18,295 nt of DNA, from the NCBI GenBank assembly GCA_030266525.1, contig JAJDIC010000042.1:1-18295 (forward strand). Reading direction: 5' to 3'. Of this stretch, positions 8,683 to 15,771 are shown piece after piece. Numbering within the stretch: position 1 is the stretch's first letter; every line of letters begins with the position of its first letter. Position numbers and translations under genes: made by a program. The notes below the pieces were generated by a model that did no database searches, was not told the DNA's origin, and worked only from the letters and a program-made list of their open reading frames with translations. The stretch comes from Desulfovibrio sp. OttesenSCG-928-G15 (GTDB taxonomy: Bacteria; Desulfobacterota; Desulfovibrionia; Desulfovibrionales; Desulfovibrionaceae).

Positions 8683-9345
8683 ATGACCGGAGCTGCCGCC
8701 TTTTCTGACTGGGTTCAAGCCGTTCTCGGTCTGATAATCATGACCGACTTCAGTTTGCTGGTTGCAGAGCGCCAGCGCCTGAGTATCCGTCTTATCGGCC
8801 TGCAAGGCATGATTCTCGGACTTTTGCCGCTTCTCGTGCACAATGGTGAAGTGGATACGCACCTGATAGTCGTGACCTGTATCTTTTTCGGCATCAAGGG
8901 GATTTTGTTGCCCTATCTGCTCAGGCGCACCTATTTGCAGCTTCCCCCCCAGCCACCTAGTCGCCCTTACCTTGGCAACTCCATGAGCGTACTGGTGGGC
9001 CTTTTGGGGCTGGTATTTTCCTTCTGGCTCGGCTCTCGCCTGGAAACCACGGCCAACGTGCTGTTCCCTCTGTTTTTTCCACCGGCCTTTGCCACCATTT
9101 TTGTCGGGTTGCTGCTGATTGTCGCCAGGCGCAGGGCATTATCGCAAATGTTCGGTTACCTGGTGCTGGAAAACGGCATTTACCTGCTGGGCGTACCCAT
9201 GGCCCAGAATGACGCCCTTTGGCTGGAACTGACCGTTTTGCTGGATATTCTGGTAGGCGCGTTTGTCATGGGCATTGCCATATATCACATCAACCGGGCG
9301 TTTCACTCAACAGACGTGGACCACTTCGCCAGCCTGAAGGACTAG
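8683..9345 (+). CDS. hyfE: HyfE-like (NuoK/MrpC-related) membrane subunit
   Basis: A 220-aa protein with about seven hydrophobic helices, the size of HyfE (216 in E. coli). It carries a NuoK-like half with the conserved buried glutamate in GYLVLENGIYLLG near residue 165 and ends in a charged tail. In Hyf-type complexes this subunit sits in the middle of the membrane arm between the antiporter modules. GGAGG lies six bases before the ATG, and only three bases separate it from the hyfC stop. The next gene starts three bases after its stop, so it is part of one transcript. Confidence 0.88.
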   Translation: MTGAAAFSDWVQAVLGLIIMTDFSLLVAERQRLSIRLIGLQGMILGLLPLLVHNGEVDTHLIVVTCIFFGIKGILLPYLLRRTYLQLPPQPPSRPYLGNSMSVLVGLLGLVFSFWLGSRLETTANVLFPLFFPPAFATIFVGLLLIVARRRALSQMFGYLVLENGIYLLGVPMAQNDALWLELTVLLDILVGAFVMGIAIYHINRAFHSTDVDHFASLKD

Positions 9346-9348
9346 CGC

Positions 9349-10818
9349 ATGTTGTACGCTCTTTTGCTTTTGCCGTTGGCGGCGGCCATTCTTTCCTGGT
9401 TCATCCCGGCGGATTCGCCCAGGCGTCTGCTGTTGCTCGGCGCTTCCGGCCTAGAGCTGTGCCTTGCTCTGGCTACATGGCTTGCCCCGCCCGTGCCCGC
9501 GCTTGGGGGGCTGCTTTCTCTGGATGCTGCGGGACATCTGGTGCTGAGTACTACCTGTGTGCTGTTTTTTGCCGCATCCGTATATGCCTTTGCCTACCTC
9601 AAGGCGGAACAATCGGGCGCGCGAACAGACTTTCAGCAGGGCTTGCATTTTTCCAACGCGCCTGAGGCCACGTTTACCGCCTGTTTGCTGCTTTTTCTTT
9701 TCGCGTCCGTGCTGGTGGCCTGCACCAGGAATTTCGGCCTGCTCTGGATTGGCATCGAAACCACTACCATTGTCAGCGCCCCGCTTATTTATTTTCACCG
9801 GCACCAACGCTCTTTGGAAGCCACCTGGAAATACCTGCTTATCTGTTCGGTGGGCATAGCCCTTTCGCTTATCGGCAACCTGCTGCTGGACGTTTCCATG
9901 CAGCACCCCGGCGGGATGAATACCGACATGGATGTGGACGCGCTACTCACCAACGTGCGCTTTGCCCACCCGGAATGGTTCAAGGCGGCCTTTGTGTTCC
10001 TGCTTATCGGCTATGGCACGAAAATGGGCATCGCGCCCATGCATACCTGGCTGCCCGACGCGCACAGTGAGTCGCCCTCGCTCGTTTCTGCGCTACTCTC
10101 CGGCTCACTGCTCAACTGCGCCTTTCTGGGTATTTTCCGGGCCTATGAAGTGGGCGTTGCCGCGGGAATGGCGGATTTCATGTCCAGCCTGGTCATGGCC
10201 TTTGGCTTCTTGTCCATGCTGGTCGCCGCGCTGTTCATTATCGGCATGGGCGACTTCAAGCGCATGCTGGCCTATTCAAGCGTGGAGCACATGGGCATTT
10301 TGCTGATTGCGCTGGGCGTAGGCGCAGAGGCGGTCAAGGGCGGCATGTTGCATATGATTGGCCATTCGCTGGTCAAAGCAGCCATATTTTTGCTGGCGGG
10401 CAATATTCTTGCGAAATATCACACAAAATCCAGCCATGACGTTACCGGTTTGCTTCGGGTAATGCCGCTGACCGGTTTTTTGTGGCTATCAGGCATTATT
10501 GCCATTACCGGCTCGCCGCCGTTCAGCGTTTTTATCAGCGAATTCACCGTGTTGATCGGCCTTCTTAAAGGCGGGTTCCCGCTTTTGGGCGGGGTGTTTC
10601 TCCTGCTGCTGGGCGGCATCTTCGTGGGCATGATTACGCCTGTTCTGCGCATGTGCAAGGGCAGGGCACCCCACGGTGTTGAGCCGCTGGTGAAGGAAAA
10701 TCCGCTTTTCATTGCCCCGTCCGCATTTTTGTTGGCTGTCGCGCTTTTTTTGGGGCTTTGCATGCCAAGGGGCTTTGACGCCGCTCTGGAAGCGGCGGCG
10801 GCGCTGGTGCTGCGCTAG
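9349..10818 (+). CDS. hyfF: HyfF-like (NuoN/M-type) antiporter subunit
   Basis: Second antiporter-like subunit, 489 aa (HyfF is about 526), with roughly fourteen membrane helices. The functional residues are E137 in GIETTTIVS and K225 in GYGTKMGIAPMHTWLPDAH, with the DFKRMLAYSSVEHMG loop and a helix containing KAAIFLLAGN. AAGGA precedes the ATG by eight bases. Together with the HyfB-like protein it gives two ion-translocating modules; there is no HyfD-like third antiporter in the window. The 214 bases after its stop are the only long break in the operon and contain a pair of hairpin repeats. Confidence 0.92.
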   Translation: MLYALLLLPLAAAILSWFIPADSPRRLLLLGASGLELCLALATWLAPPVPALGGLLSLDAAGHLVLSTTCVLFFAASVYAFAYLKAEQSGARTDFQQGLHFSNAPEATFTACLLLFLFASVLVACTRNFGLLWIGIETTTIVSAPLIYFHRHQRSLEATWKYLLICSVGIALSLIGNLLLDVSMQHPGGMNTDMDVDALLTNVRFAHPEWFKAAFVFLLIGYGTKMGIAPMHTWLPDAHSESPSLVSALLSGSLLNCAFLGIFRAYEVGVAAGMADFMSSLVMAFGFLSMLVAALFIIGMGDFKRMLAYSSVEHMGILLIALGVGAEAVKGGMLHMIGHSLVKAAIFLLAGNILAKYHTKSSHDVTGLLRVMPLTGFLWLSGIIAITGSPPFSVFISEFTVLIGLLKGGFPLLGGVFLLLLGGIFVGMITPVLRMCKGRAPHGVEPLVKENPLFIAPSAFLLAVALFLGLCMPRGFDAALEAAAALVLR

Positions 10819-10856
10819 ATGGGAGCATTGTACCATTGAAAATGTATGCATGCTCT

Positions 10857-10882
10857 GCAAGGATTTGTCCGCAAATCCTTGC
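10857..10882 (+). repeat. Dispersed hairpin repeat, copy 1
   Basis: An 11-bp perfect stem GCAAGGATTTG (10857-10867)/CAAATCCTTGC (10872-10882) is closed by the loop TCCG, which fits the stable UNCG class. A second copy with compatible changes is at 16648-16673 in the same orientation. Here it lies between the hyfF-like and hyfG-like genes of one operon. Confidence 0.8.
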
Positions 10883-10886
10883 CTTG

Positions 10887-10928
10887 GGTTTGCCGTAGGC
10901 GGGCTTTGCCCGCCGTTAAGCGCAAACC
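10887..10928 (+). repeat. Nested palindrome in the Ehr operon
   Basis: An outer 7-bp stem GGTTTGC (10887-10893)/GCAAACC (10922-10928) encloses an inner perfect 7-bp hairpin GGCGGGC (10898-10904)/GCCCGCC (10908-10914) with loop TTT. It begins five bases after the dispersed hairpin. There is no U-tract after it. In the mRNA it could stabilise the upstream membrane-subunit message or act as a processing point that sets different amounts of membrane and peripheral subunits; that is inference. Confidence 0.75.
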
Positions 10929-11032
10929 TTAAAGCTGCTCTGCTCTAAGATATGCAATTTCGCAATCTGTAATCCGTAGGCGCGCATGCTGCCAGGTACG
11001 CTCAAGTAATACATATCCCCAGAGGATTCGGT

Positions 11033-12595
11033 ATGGAAAGTTCAGACACACGGCAAGAGCGACAGGAAGATGATTTGCGGGCGCTCCACCTGAAAAACGG
11101 CGCTTGCGCTCCGGTTGACGCTGTGCCTGTACACGCCTTCACTTCCTTTGTGTTGTGGCTGACGGCCGCCATACGCTCAGGCGGACGGGTTGCCTCGTTT
11201 TTCGCTGTGCCGCACACGTCCTTGTCGGGTAAACCGGCAAACCTCGCCCCGGAGCAGCCGCACAGGATTTTCGCCGTGCTGGCCGATGATCAAAAAGGGC
11301 GCATCAGCCTGGCCGCAACCGATGTGGCCGGGCAATACCCCTCGCTCACTCGCCGTATTCCGGCGCTGCACCTTTTTGAAAGAGAAATTCATGAACAGTA
11401 CGGCATTGTCCCCGAAGGCCACCCCTGGCTGAAGCCGGTGCGTTTTGACAGGCCGGACGGACCCAAAATCGGGATGATGGATTTTTACCGGGTGGAGGGC
11501 GAGGAAGTGCACGAAGTGGCTGTCGGCCCCATTCACGCGGGGGTGATTGAATGCGGCCATTTCCGCTTCCAGTGTCTGGGTGAAGAGGTGTTGCACCTGG
11601 AAATATCGCTGGGCTACCACCACAGGGGTTTGCAAAATCTGTTGCAACAGGCGCCGGACAAGCGGACCTTGCCGCTTATGGAAGCCGTGGCCGGGGACTC
11701 CACAATCGCCCACGCCTGGGCATACTGCACCATAGTGGAAGCCCTTGCTGACCTGCCGCTATCGCCCAGGGGGCAGGTCATACGCTCTCTCGCTCTTGAA
11801 CTGGAGCGTCTTGCCAATCATACGGGCGACATGGGCGCTCTGTCTGGCGATGTGGGCTTCTTGCCTTCATCCTCTTATTGCGGGCGTCTTCGCGGCGACT
11901 GGCTGAACATGACGGCCCTTTTGTGCGGAAGCCGCTTCGGTCGTGGGCTGGTGGTTCCCGGCGGCACAGCCTTTGACCTTGATGTCGAACTCGTGCAGGA
12001 GTTGAAAAAGCGCATTGCGGCTACGGGGCGTGATGTGCTGGGGGCTATTGCCCTGGGTTGGCATTCGCCTTCGGTTATGGCCCGCCTTGCGGGAATAGGC
12101 ACGGTGCCTGAGGAAACAGCCGTTTCGCTGGGGCTTGTGGGCTTGCCCGCAAGGGCCTGCGGCCTGCCCATAGACGCGCGGCACAGCCACCCGCTTTCCG
12201 GGCTGCCGCTTCCCCCGGAGCTTGTTCTAGGTGATTCTGGCGACGTGCGCTGCAGGGCAACCGTGCGCCACAAGGAGATTGCCCGTTCCGTCTCTTACGC
12301 CAAGCGCATGGTCACGGAATATTTTGATGATGACGACAGCCGGGCCAGACCGCGCAACAGCAAGATCGCGCCCATGGGCGACTCCATTTGCGTGTGTCTG
12401 ATGGAAGGCTGGCGCGGAGAAATCTGCCACACGGCAATTACGGACTCGCGTGGCTCCTTTCTGGCCTACCGGGTTGTAGACCCTTCGTTTCACAACTGGA
12501 TGGGGCTTGCCGTGGCGCTTCGCGGGCAGGCAATTTCGGATTTTCCGCTGTGCAACAAAAGCTTCAACCTGTCCTATTGCGGGCACGATTTATAA
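11033..12595 (+). CDS. HyfG-like (NuoC-NuoD fusion) large subunit without NiFe ligands
   Basis: The 520-aa protein has a NuoC-like N-terminal part (to about residue 150, with FEREIHEQYGI from F115) and a NuoD/hydrogenase-large-subunit part from about 165, like HyfG/HycE. In NiFe hydrogenases the metal is held by RxCGxC near the start and DPCxxC at the end. Here the first site reads EAVAGDSTIAH (A220 and S223 at the cysteine positions) and the last reads NLSYCGHDL at the C-terminus (S514 and G517 at the cysteine positions, with one displaced C516). The DNA was read codon by codon and there is no frameshift. It therefore cannot bind NiFe in the known way and belongs with energy-converting hydrogenase-related (Ehr) or complex I-type subunits. 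AGAGGA lies six bases before the ATG. Electron donor and acceptor are unknown. Confidence 0.92.
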   Translation: MESSDTRQERQEDDLRALHLKNGACAPVDAVPVHAFTSFVLWLTAAIRSGGRVASFFAVPHTSLSGKPANLAPEQPHRIFAVLADDQKGRISLAATDVAGQYPSLTRRIPALHLFEREIHEQYGIVPEGHPWLKPVRFDRPDGPKIGMMDFYRVEGEEVHEVAVGPIHAGVIECGHFRFQCLGEEVLHLEISLGYHHRGLQNLLQQAPDKRTLPLMEAVAGDSTIAHAWAYCTIVEALADLPLSPRGQVIRSLALELERLANHTGDMGALSGDVGFLPSSSYCGRLRGDWLNMTALLCGSRFGRGLVVPGGTAFDLDVELVQELKKRIAATGRDVLGAIALGWHSPSVMARLAGIGTVPEETAVSLGLVGLPARACGLPIDARHSHPLSGLPLPPELVLGDSGDVRCRATVRHKEIARSVSYAKRMVTEYFDDDDSRARPRNSKIAPMGDSICVCLMEGWRGEICHTAITDSRGSFLAYRVVDPSFHNWMGLAVALRGQAISDFPLCNKSFNLSYCGHDL

Positions 12596-12605
12596 GGGGC
12601 TAGCC

Positions 12606-13469
12606 GTGCTGGACGTTTTTATAGAGCGCCTGCGCCAGAAAAAAAGAACGGTTCCCTATCCGGCAAAGCTGCCGTCTCTTCCCGCACGCTTTCGGGGGCG
12701 TCCTTTTATTGACAGTGCCTTGTGCCGGGGAAAAACCGAAGGTTGCACCGCCTGTTTTGACGCCTGCCCGATTGGCGCGATACAGAGGGAAGACGATCTG
12801 CCCGCCCTGGACATGGGCGTATGCACCTTTTGCGGTCAGTGCGCTAAGGCCTGCCCGGCCGGTGCGCTGGTATTCACCAACGATTGGCGGCTCGGCTCCA
12901 CGGACCGGCAGGCGCTGGTGATACGACCGCAAGGCTATCCTCCTGGAAAAAGTGGGACGGTTGTGCAGTCCTATCCTGAAAAGAAGGACAGGGCTTTTTT
13001 GTTGCCGGAGTTGCCAATCGTCGCTCCGGAGGGGACGGCGGGACTTTTTTCTAAGTCGTTCAGGTTGCGGCAGGTTACGGCTGCCGGGTGTGGAGCGTGC
13101 GAGGCCGATCTCAACGTGCTTGCCACGGTAGTGTTTGATATTGCGCGTTTCGGCATGGATTTTGTGGCTTCGCCGCGTCATGCGGACGGCCTTGTCCTCA
13201 CCGGCCCTGTGCCGGAAAACATGCGCGAAGCGCTGGTAAAGTGCCTTTACTCCATGGCCGAGCCGCGTTTTGTATTGGCTGTGGGCGCTTGCGCCATTTC
13301 AGGCGGGCTGTTCCGGAGTACGCCCGGAAAAGAAAACCCGACCGGGGCCGAAGGCTGTGCGAATATTGTCGCGCCTTCCCTGTATATTCCCGGCTGCCCG
13401 CCCCATCCCTACACTTCGCTCGATGCCTTCCTGCGCTTTATCGGCAGGAAAGTACCCGCGCTTTCGTAA
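12606..13469 (+). CDS. Fused ferredoxin (HyfH/NuoI-like) and NuoB-like (HyfI) subunit
   Basis: A 287-aa two-domain iron-sulfur protein. Residues 36-90 hold two 4Fe-4S motifs: C40-x6-C47-x2-C50-x3-C54-P, with unusual first spacing, and a standard C73, C76, C79, C83-P. Residues 145-287 are NuoB/hydrogenase small-subunit-like with the four proximal-cluster ligands C162 and C165 (AGCGACEAD), C229 (GACAISGG) and C264 (PGCPPHP). In Hyf, Hyc and complex I these are separate proteins, so this is a fusion of the electron wire with the N2-type cluster. The start is GTG at 12606, ten bases after the large-subunit stop, with AAGGGG seven bases upstream; the frame is open further upstream but that part overlaps the preceding gene. 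It should link a soluble electron carrier to the large subunit. Confidence 0.9.
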   Translation: MLDVFIERLRQKKRTVPYPAKLPSLPARFRGRPFIDSALCRGKTEGCTACFDACPIGAIQREDDLPALDMGVCTFCGQCAKACPAGALVFTNDWRLGSTDRQALVIRPQGYPPGKSGTVVQSYPEKKDRAFLLPELPIVAPEGTAGLFSKSFRLRQVTAAGCGACEADLNVLATVVFDIARFGMDFVASPRHADGLVLTGPVPENMREALVKCLYSMAEPRFVLAVGACAISGGLFRSTPGKENPTGAEGCANIVAPSLYIPGCPPHPYTSLDAFLRFIGRKVPALS

Positions 13470-13507
13470 GTTTTTTCATACTCAGCCCATACCAAAAGGA
13501 ACGCGGT

Positions 13508-14407
13508 ATGCCGCAAAGCGATATGATTGCCCAATCCATACTTCAAGCCCTGGATGTTGTTGTTTTGCGCCGCGTGGGCGAACGGGAGTACGAACTTTTC
13601 GGCAAGGTGCCCGAATATTATCTGCGCCTTTTTCCGCCGAGTGCGGGGCGGCCCTGCGCCGCACCGTGGGGAACGTCAGAGGCTTTGCGGTTTTTTCTTG
13701 GCGATGCGGAAACATTTTTCGCAGGCAATACCAGCGGTTTTTTGCCGTCAGGCGTGTGGATGGAAGAGGGGAGCGGGGCGGGCGTGGTCCCGCTGACCGC
13801 GACCGCCATGTGCCTCGGCCCGGAGCGGGTAATCGTGCTGCGGCGGCTCAGTCACGAAATCGTGGAAAAGCAGCGCCAGAACTCCGGGGCACCAGCCACC
13901 GCCCAAGTGGAAGCTCCCCCCGCTCCCACGGAAGAAGCCCTTGTCATGGATGCGCTTACGTCGCTCTATTCCGGAGAAAGCTTCGTTCGCTTGCTCCAGA
14001 ACGAAACAGCCCGGAGCGCAGGAGAACTTTCTCTGCTCTTGGTAGATGTGGACGGCCTGAAAGCCATCAATACCATACACGGTTCACAGGTAGGCGACAC
14101 TGTGCTGGCTTCGCTCGGAGCGTTGCTGCACAACCAGCTGAGAAGAGGCGACATCTCCGCCCGCTACAAGGGCGGCACCTTTGGCATTATGGCTCTTGAT
14201 ACGCAAGGCTACCAGACTATACGCCTGGCTGAAAAACTCCGGTTAGCCGTGGAGGATCATACAAGCGCCAAGCTGCCCCCCATAACCGTATGTATCGGCG
14301 GTTCTGCCCACCGCAAGGGCGAAAGCAGCGAAGCCCTGCTGGAGAGGGCAGAAGCCGCACTGGATGAAGCAAGGACAAGCGGGAAGAACAGGGTGCGGGT
14401 AAAGTAA
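13508..14407 (+). CDS. Degenerate GGDEF-domain protein with intact RxxD site, possible c-di-GMP receptor
   Basis: The 299-aa protein has an N-terminal domain (1-118) that may be PAS-like, a Pro/Ala-rich linker (about 126-142) and a C-terminal GGDEF fold (about 145-299). The fold keeps the DALTSLY start and the metal-binding D180 in LVDVDGLKAIN, but the signature loop is K-G-G-T-F (221-225) where GG[DE]EF is needed, so cyclase activity is unlikely. The allosteric I-site R212-R213-G214-D215 is present at exactly the usual distance. Family knowledge says such proteins often act as c-di-GMP receptors (for example PelD). No membrane helix was seen. AAAGGA precedes the ATG by about eight bases; it starts 38 bases after the iron-sulfur subunit and is probably the last gene of the operon, suggesting control of, or interaction with, the complex. 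Confidence 0.82.
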   Translation: MPQSDMIAQSILQALDVVVLRRVGEREYELFGKVPEYYLRLFPPSAGRPCAAPWGTSEALRFFLGDAETFFAGNTSGFLPSGVWMEEGSGAGVVPLTATAMCLGPERVIVLRRLSHEIVEKQRQNSGAPATAQVEAPPAPTEEALVMDALTSLYSGESFVRLLQNETARSAGELSLLLVDVDGLKAINTIHGSQVGDTVLASLGALLHNQLRRGDISARYKGGTFGIMALDTQGYQTIRLAEKLRLAVEDHTSAKLPPITVCIGGSAHRKGESSEALLERAEAALDEARTSGKNRVRVK

Positions 14408-14445
14408 GGGCGAGTGTGAGGGCCGACAGGCTGGAGTGTTGGTAA

Positions 14446-14470
14446 ACAGAGCGGGGAAGCGCTGTTTTTT
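14446..14470 (+). terminator. Terminator of the Ehr operon
   Basis: An imperfect stem (ACAG/CTGT with further GC pairs across an A-G mismatch, or alternatively AGCG/CGCT) is followed directly by six T residues (14465-14470). It lies 38 bases after the stop of the degenerate GGDEF gene. The stem is moderate in strength, but the T-run and place are right. Confidence 0.65.
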
Positions 14471-14485
14471 CGTCTGGCAAGACGC

Positions 14486-14543
14486 GCGTCCCGTTTTTCA
14501 GGGGACCGGGCTCTTCGGTCCTGCCCCCTGAAAAACGGGACGC
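14486..14543. repeat. 19-bp perfect inverted repeat between convergent operons
   Basis: The arm at 14486-14504 (GCGTCCCGTTTTTCAGGGG) is an exact reverse complement of 14525-14543, with a 20-base spacer that can itself form a short CCG/CGG hairpin. It lies between the convergent GGDEF gene and fba. A run of five T residues sits inside the arm in either orientation, but none follows the stem, so it is not a canonical terminator; it may still stop or stabilise transcripts from both sides. Confidence 0.85.
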
Positions 14544-14565
14544 AGCAATGTAATCCGGATGGAAA

Positions 14566-15489
14566 TCAACGTTTCCCGGAGCAGCCGAGGACGTTTTTAA
14601 TCTTGTGCTGCACCATGTTTTTGACCGCTTCACGGGCGGGCTTCAAGTAGGCGCGCGGGTCAAAGTCGCAAGGGCTGTCGTGGAAGTGCTTGCGAATGCT
14701 TGCGGTCAGGGCCAGGCGAATGTCGGTATCAATGTTGATTTTACACACGCCCATGGTAGCGGCCTTGCGCAGCAGTTCTTCGGGAACGCCCTTGGCCCCG
14801 CCCACCTGGCCGCCGTATTCGTTACACATGGCTACAAACTCCTGGGGCACGCTGGAAGCGCCGTGCAGCACGAGCGGGTAATTCGGCAGTTTGTTGCTGA
14901 TTTCTTCGAGTCTCGGAAAATCCAGCTTGGCGTCGCCTTTGAACTTGTATGCGCCGTGGCTGGTGCCAATGGCAATGGCCAGCGAGTCGCAGCCGGAGCG
15001 CTCAACAAACTCCACGGCCTGATCCGGGATGGTGTACACGGTTTTTTCGGCTACCACGTCATCTTCCACCCCTTCAATGCGACCAAGTTCCGCTTCAACC
15101 CAGACGCCCCGGTCATGCGCGTATTCCACCACTTTTTTGGTGACAGCGATGTTTTCTTCAAAAGGCAGGTGCGAGCCGTCAATCATTACGGAAGTAAAGC
15201 CGCCGTCAATGCAGGCCTTGCACAGATCAAAGTCCGGGCCGTGGTCAAGGTGCAGTACAACAGGCAGGTCAGAGTCCATCAGCGCGGCTTCAATAAGCTT
15301 CACAATATAGTTTTGCCCGGCGTATTTGCGGGCACCGGCAGACACTTGCAGAATAAGAGGGGAGTTCTCCTCGGCCCCGGCCTGCATGATGCCCTGGATG
15401 ATTTCCATATTGTTCACGTTAAAAGCGCCGACGGCGTAACCTTCTTTGTATGCTCGCTCGAACATTGCCTTGGGGCCGGTCAGGGGCAT
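14566..15489 (-). CDS. fba: Fructose-1,6-bisphosphate aldolase, class II
   Basis: Zinc-dependent aldolase that reversibly splits fructose-1,6-bisphosphate into glyceraldehyde-3-phosphate and dihydroxyacetone phosphate in glycolysis and gluconeogenesis. The product has 307 aa, normal for the class IIB type. The catalytic D82 and zinc ligand H83 are in HLDHG, the other zinc histidines are H178 in GTSHGAYK and H209 in VLHGASS, and the phosphate-binding INIDTDIR is present near the C-terminus. GAGGAGG precedes the ATG by eight bases, making the start firm. It is followed by the long inverted repeat and preceded by a 280-base leader region with no gene. Confidence 0.96.
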   Translation of the reverse strand: MPLTGPKAMFERAYKEGYAVGAFNVNNMEIIQGIMQAGAEENSPLILQVSAGARKYAGQNYIVKLIEAALMDSDLPVVLHLDHGPDFDLCKACIDGGFTSVMIDGSHLPFEENIAVTKKVVEYAHDRGVWVEAELGRIEGVEDDVVAEKTVYTIPDQAVEFVERSGCDSLAIAIGTSHGAYKFKGDAKLDFPRLEEISNKLPNYPLVLHGASSVPQEFVAMCNEYGGQVGGAKGVPEELLRKAATMGVCKINIDTDIRLALTASIRKHFHDSPCDFDPRAYLKPAREAVKNMVQHKIKNVLGCSGKR

Positions 15490-15771
15490 GGGGGTATCCT
15501 CCTCGGGATGGAAAGAGTTCTATTCCAGTTTTGCCGGGTGGGTACACGCGTAAAGGCGTGTGCTTCAACCGGAATTACAGCAGTACGGGCAGGGGTCTGA
15601 CGGGTGGCTGCGGGCCGTTTGTCGGTAGCCCTGTTGCCGGGTAGCCACGATAAAGCCCGACGTTCATTACCATACTATAGAACCGACCGCATGTGAACCG
15701 TCCTACCGGCAAAAATACTGCGGCCTGAAGTGGTTCCGACGCAGGACCTTGAGAAGCTGCGGCGTTTTACG
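15490..15771 (-). other. Non-coding gap between surE and fba; structured fba leader
   Basis: No coding frame of quality was seen on either strand. Read as the fba leader (minus strand), it can form a nested element with the outer 6-bp stem at 15604-15609/15643-15648 and an inner GGGC/GCCC stem at 15612-15615/15628-15631, and a 6-bp hairpin ACACGC/GCGTGT around 15543-15560. A TATAGT -10-like box is on the minus strand at 15674-15679, but no matching -35 was found. No known riboswitch consensus was recognised. Confidence 0.4.
15711..15744 (-). terminator. Possible terminator of surE
   Basis: On the minus strand a 5-bp stem CTGCG/CGCAG (15740-15744 and 15718-15722) with a 17-base loop is followed by TA and five T residues (15711-15715). 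It starts 28 bases after the surE stop. The stem is short and the loop long, so the call is tentative. Confidence 0.4.

Noticed and set aside
5687..13469. Active hydrogenase-4 or formate hydrogenlyase
   Set aside because: The large subunit lacks every NiFe cysteine, and no formate dehydrogenase or maturation genes are in the window.
13270..14199. 309-codon open frame in a second plus-strand frame
   Set aside because: Overlaps the iron-sulfur subunit and the degenerate GGDEF gene, has an Arg/Pro-rich composition typical of an off-frame reading, and no ribosome site.
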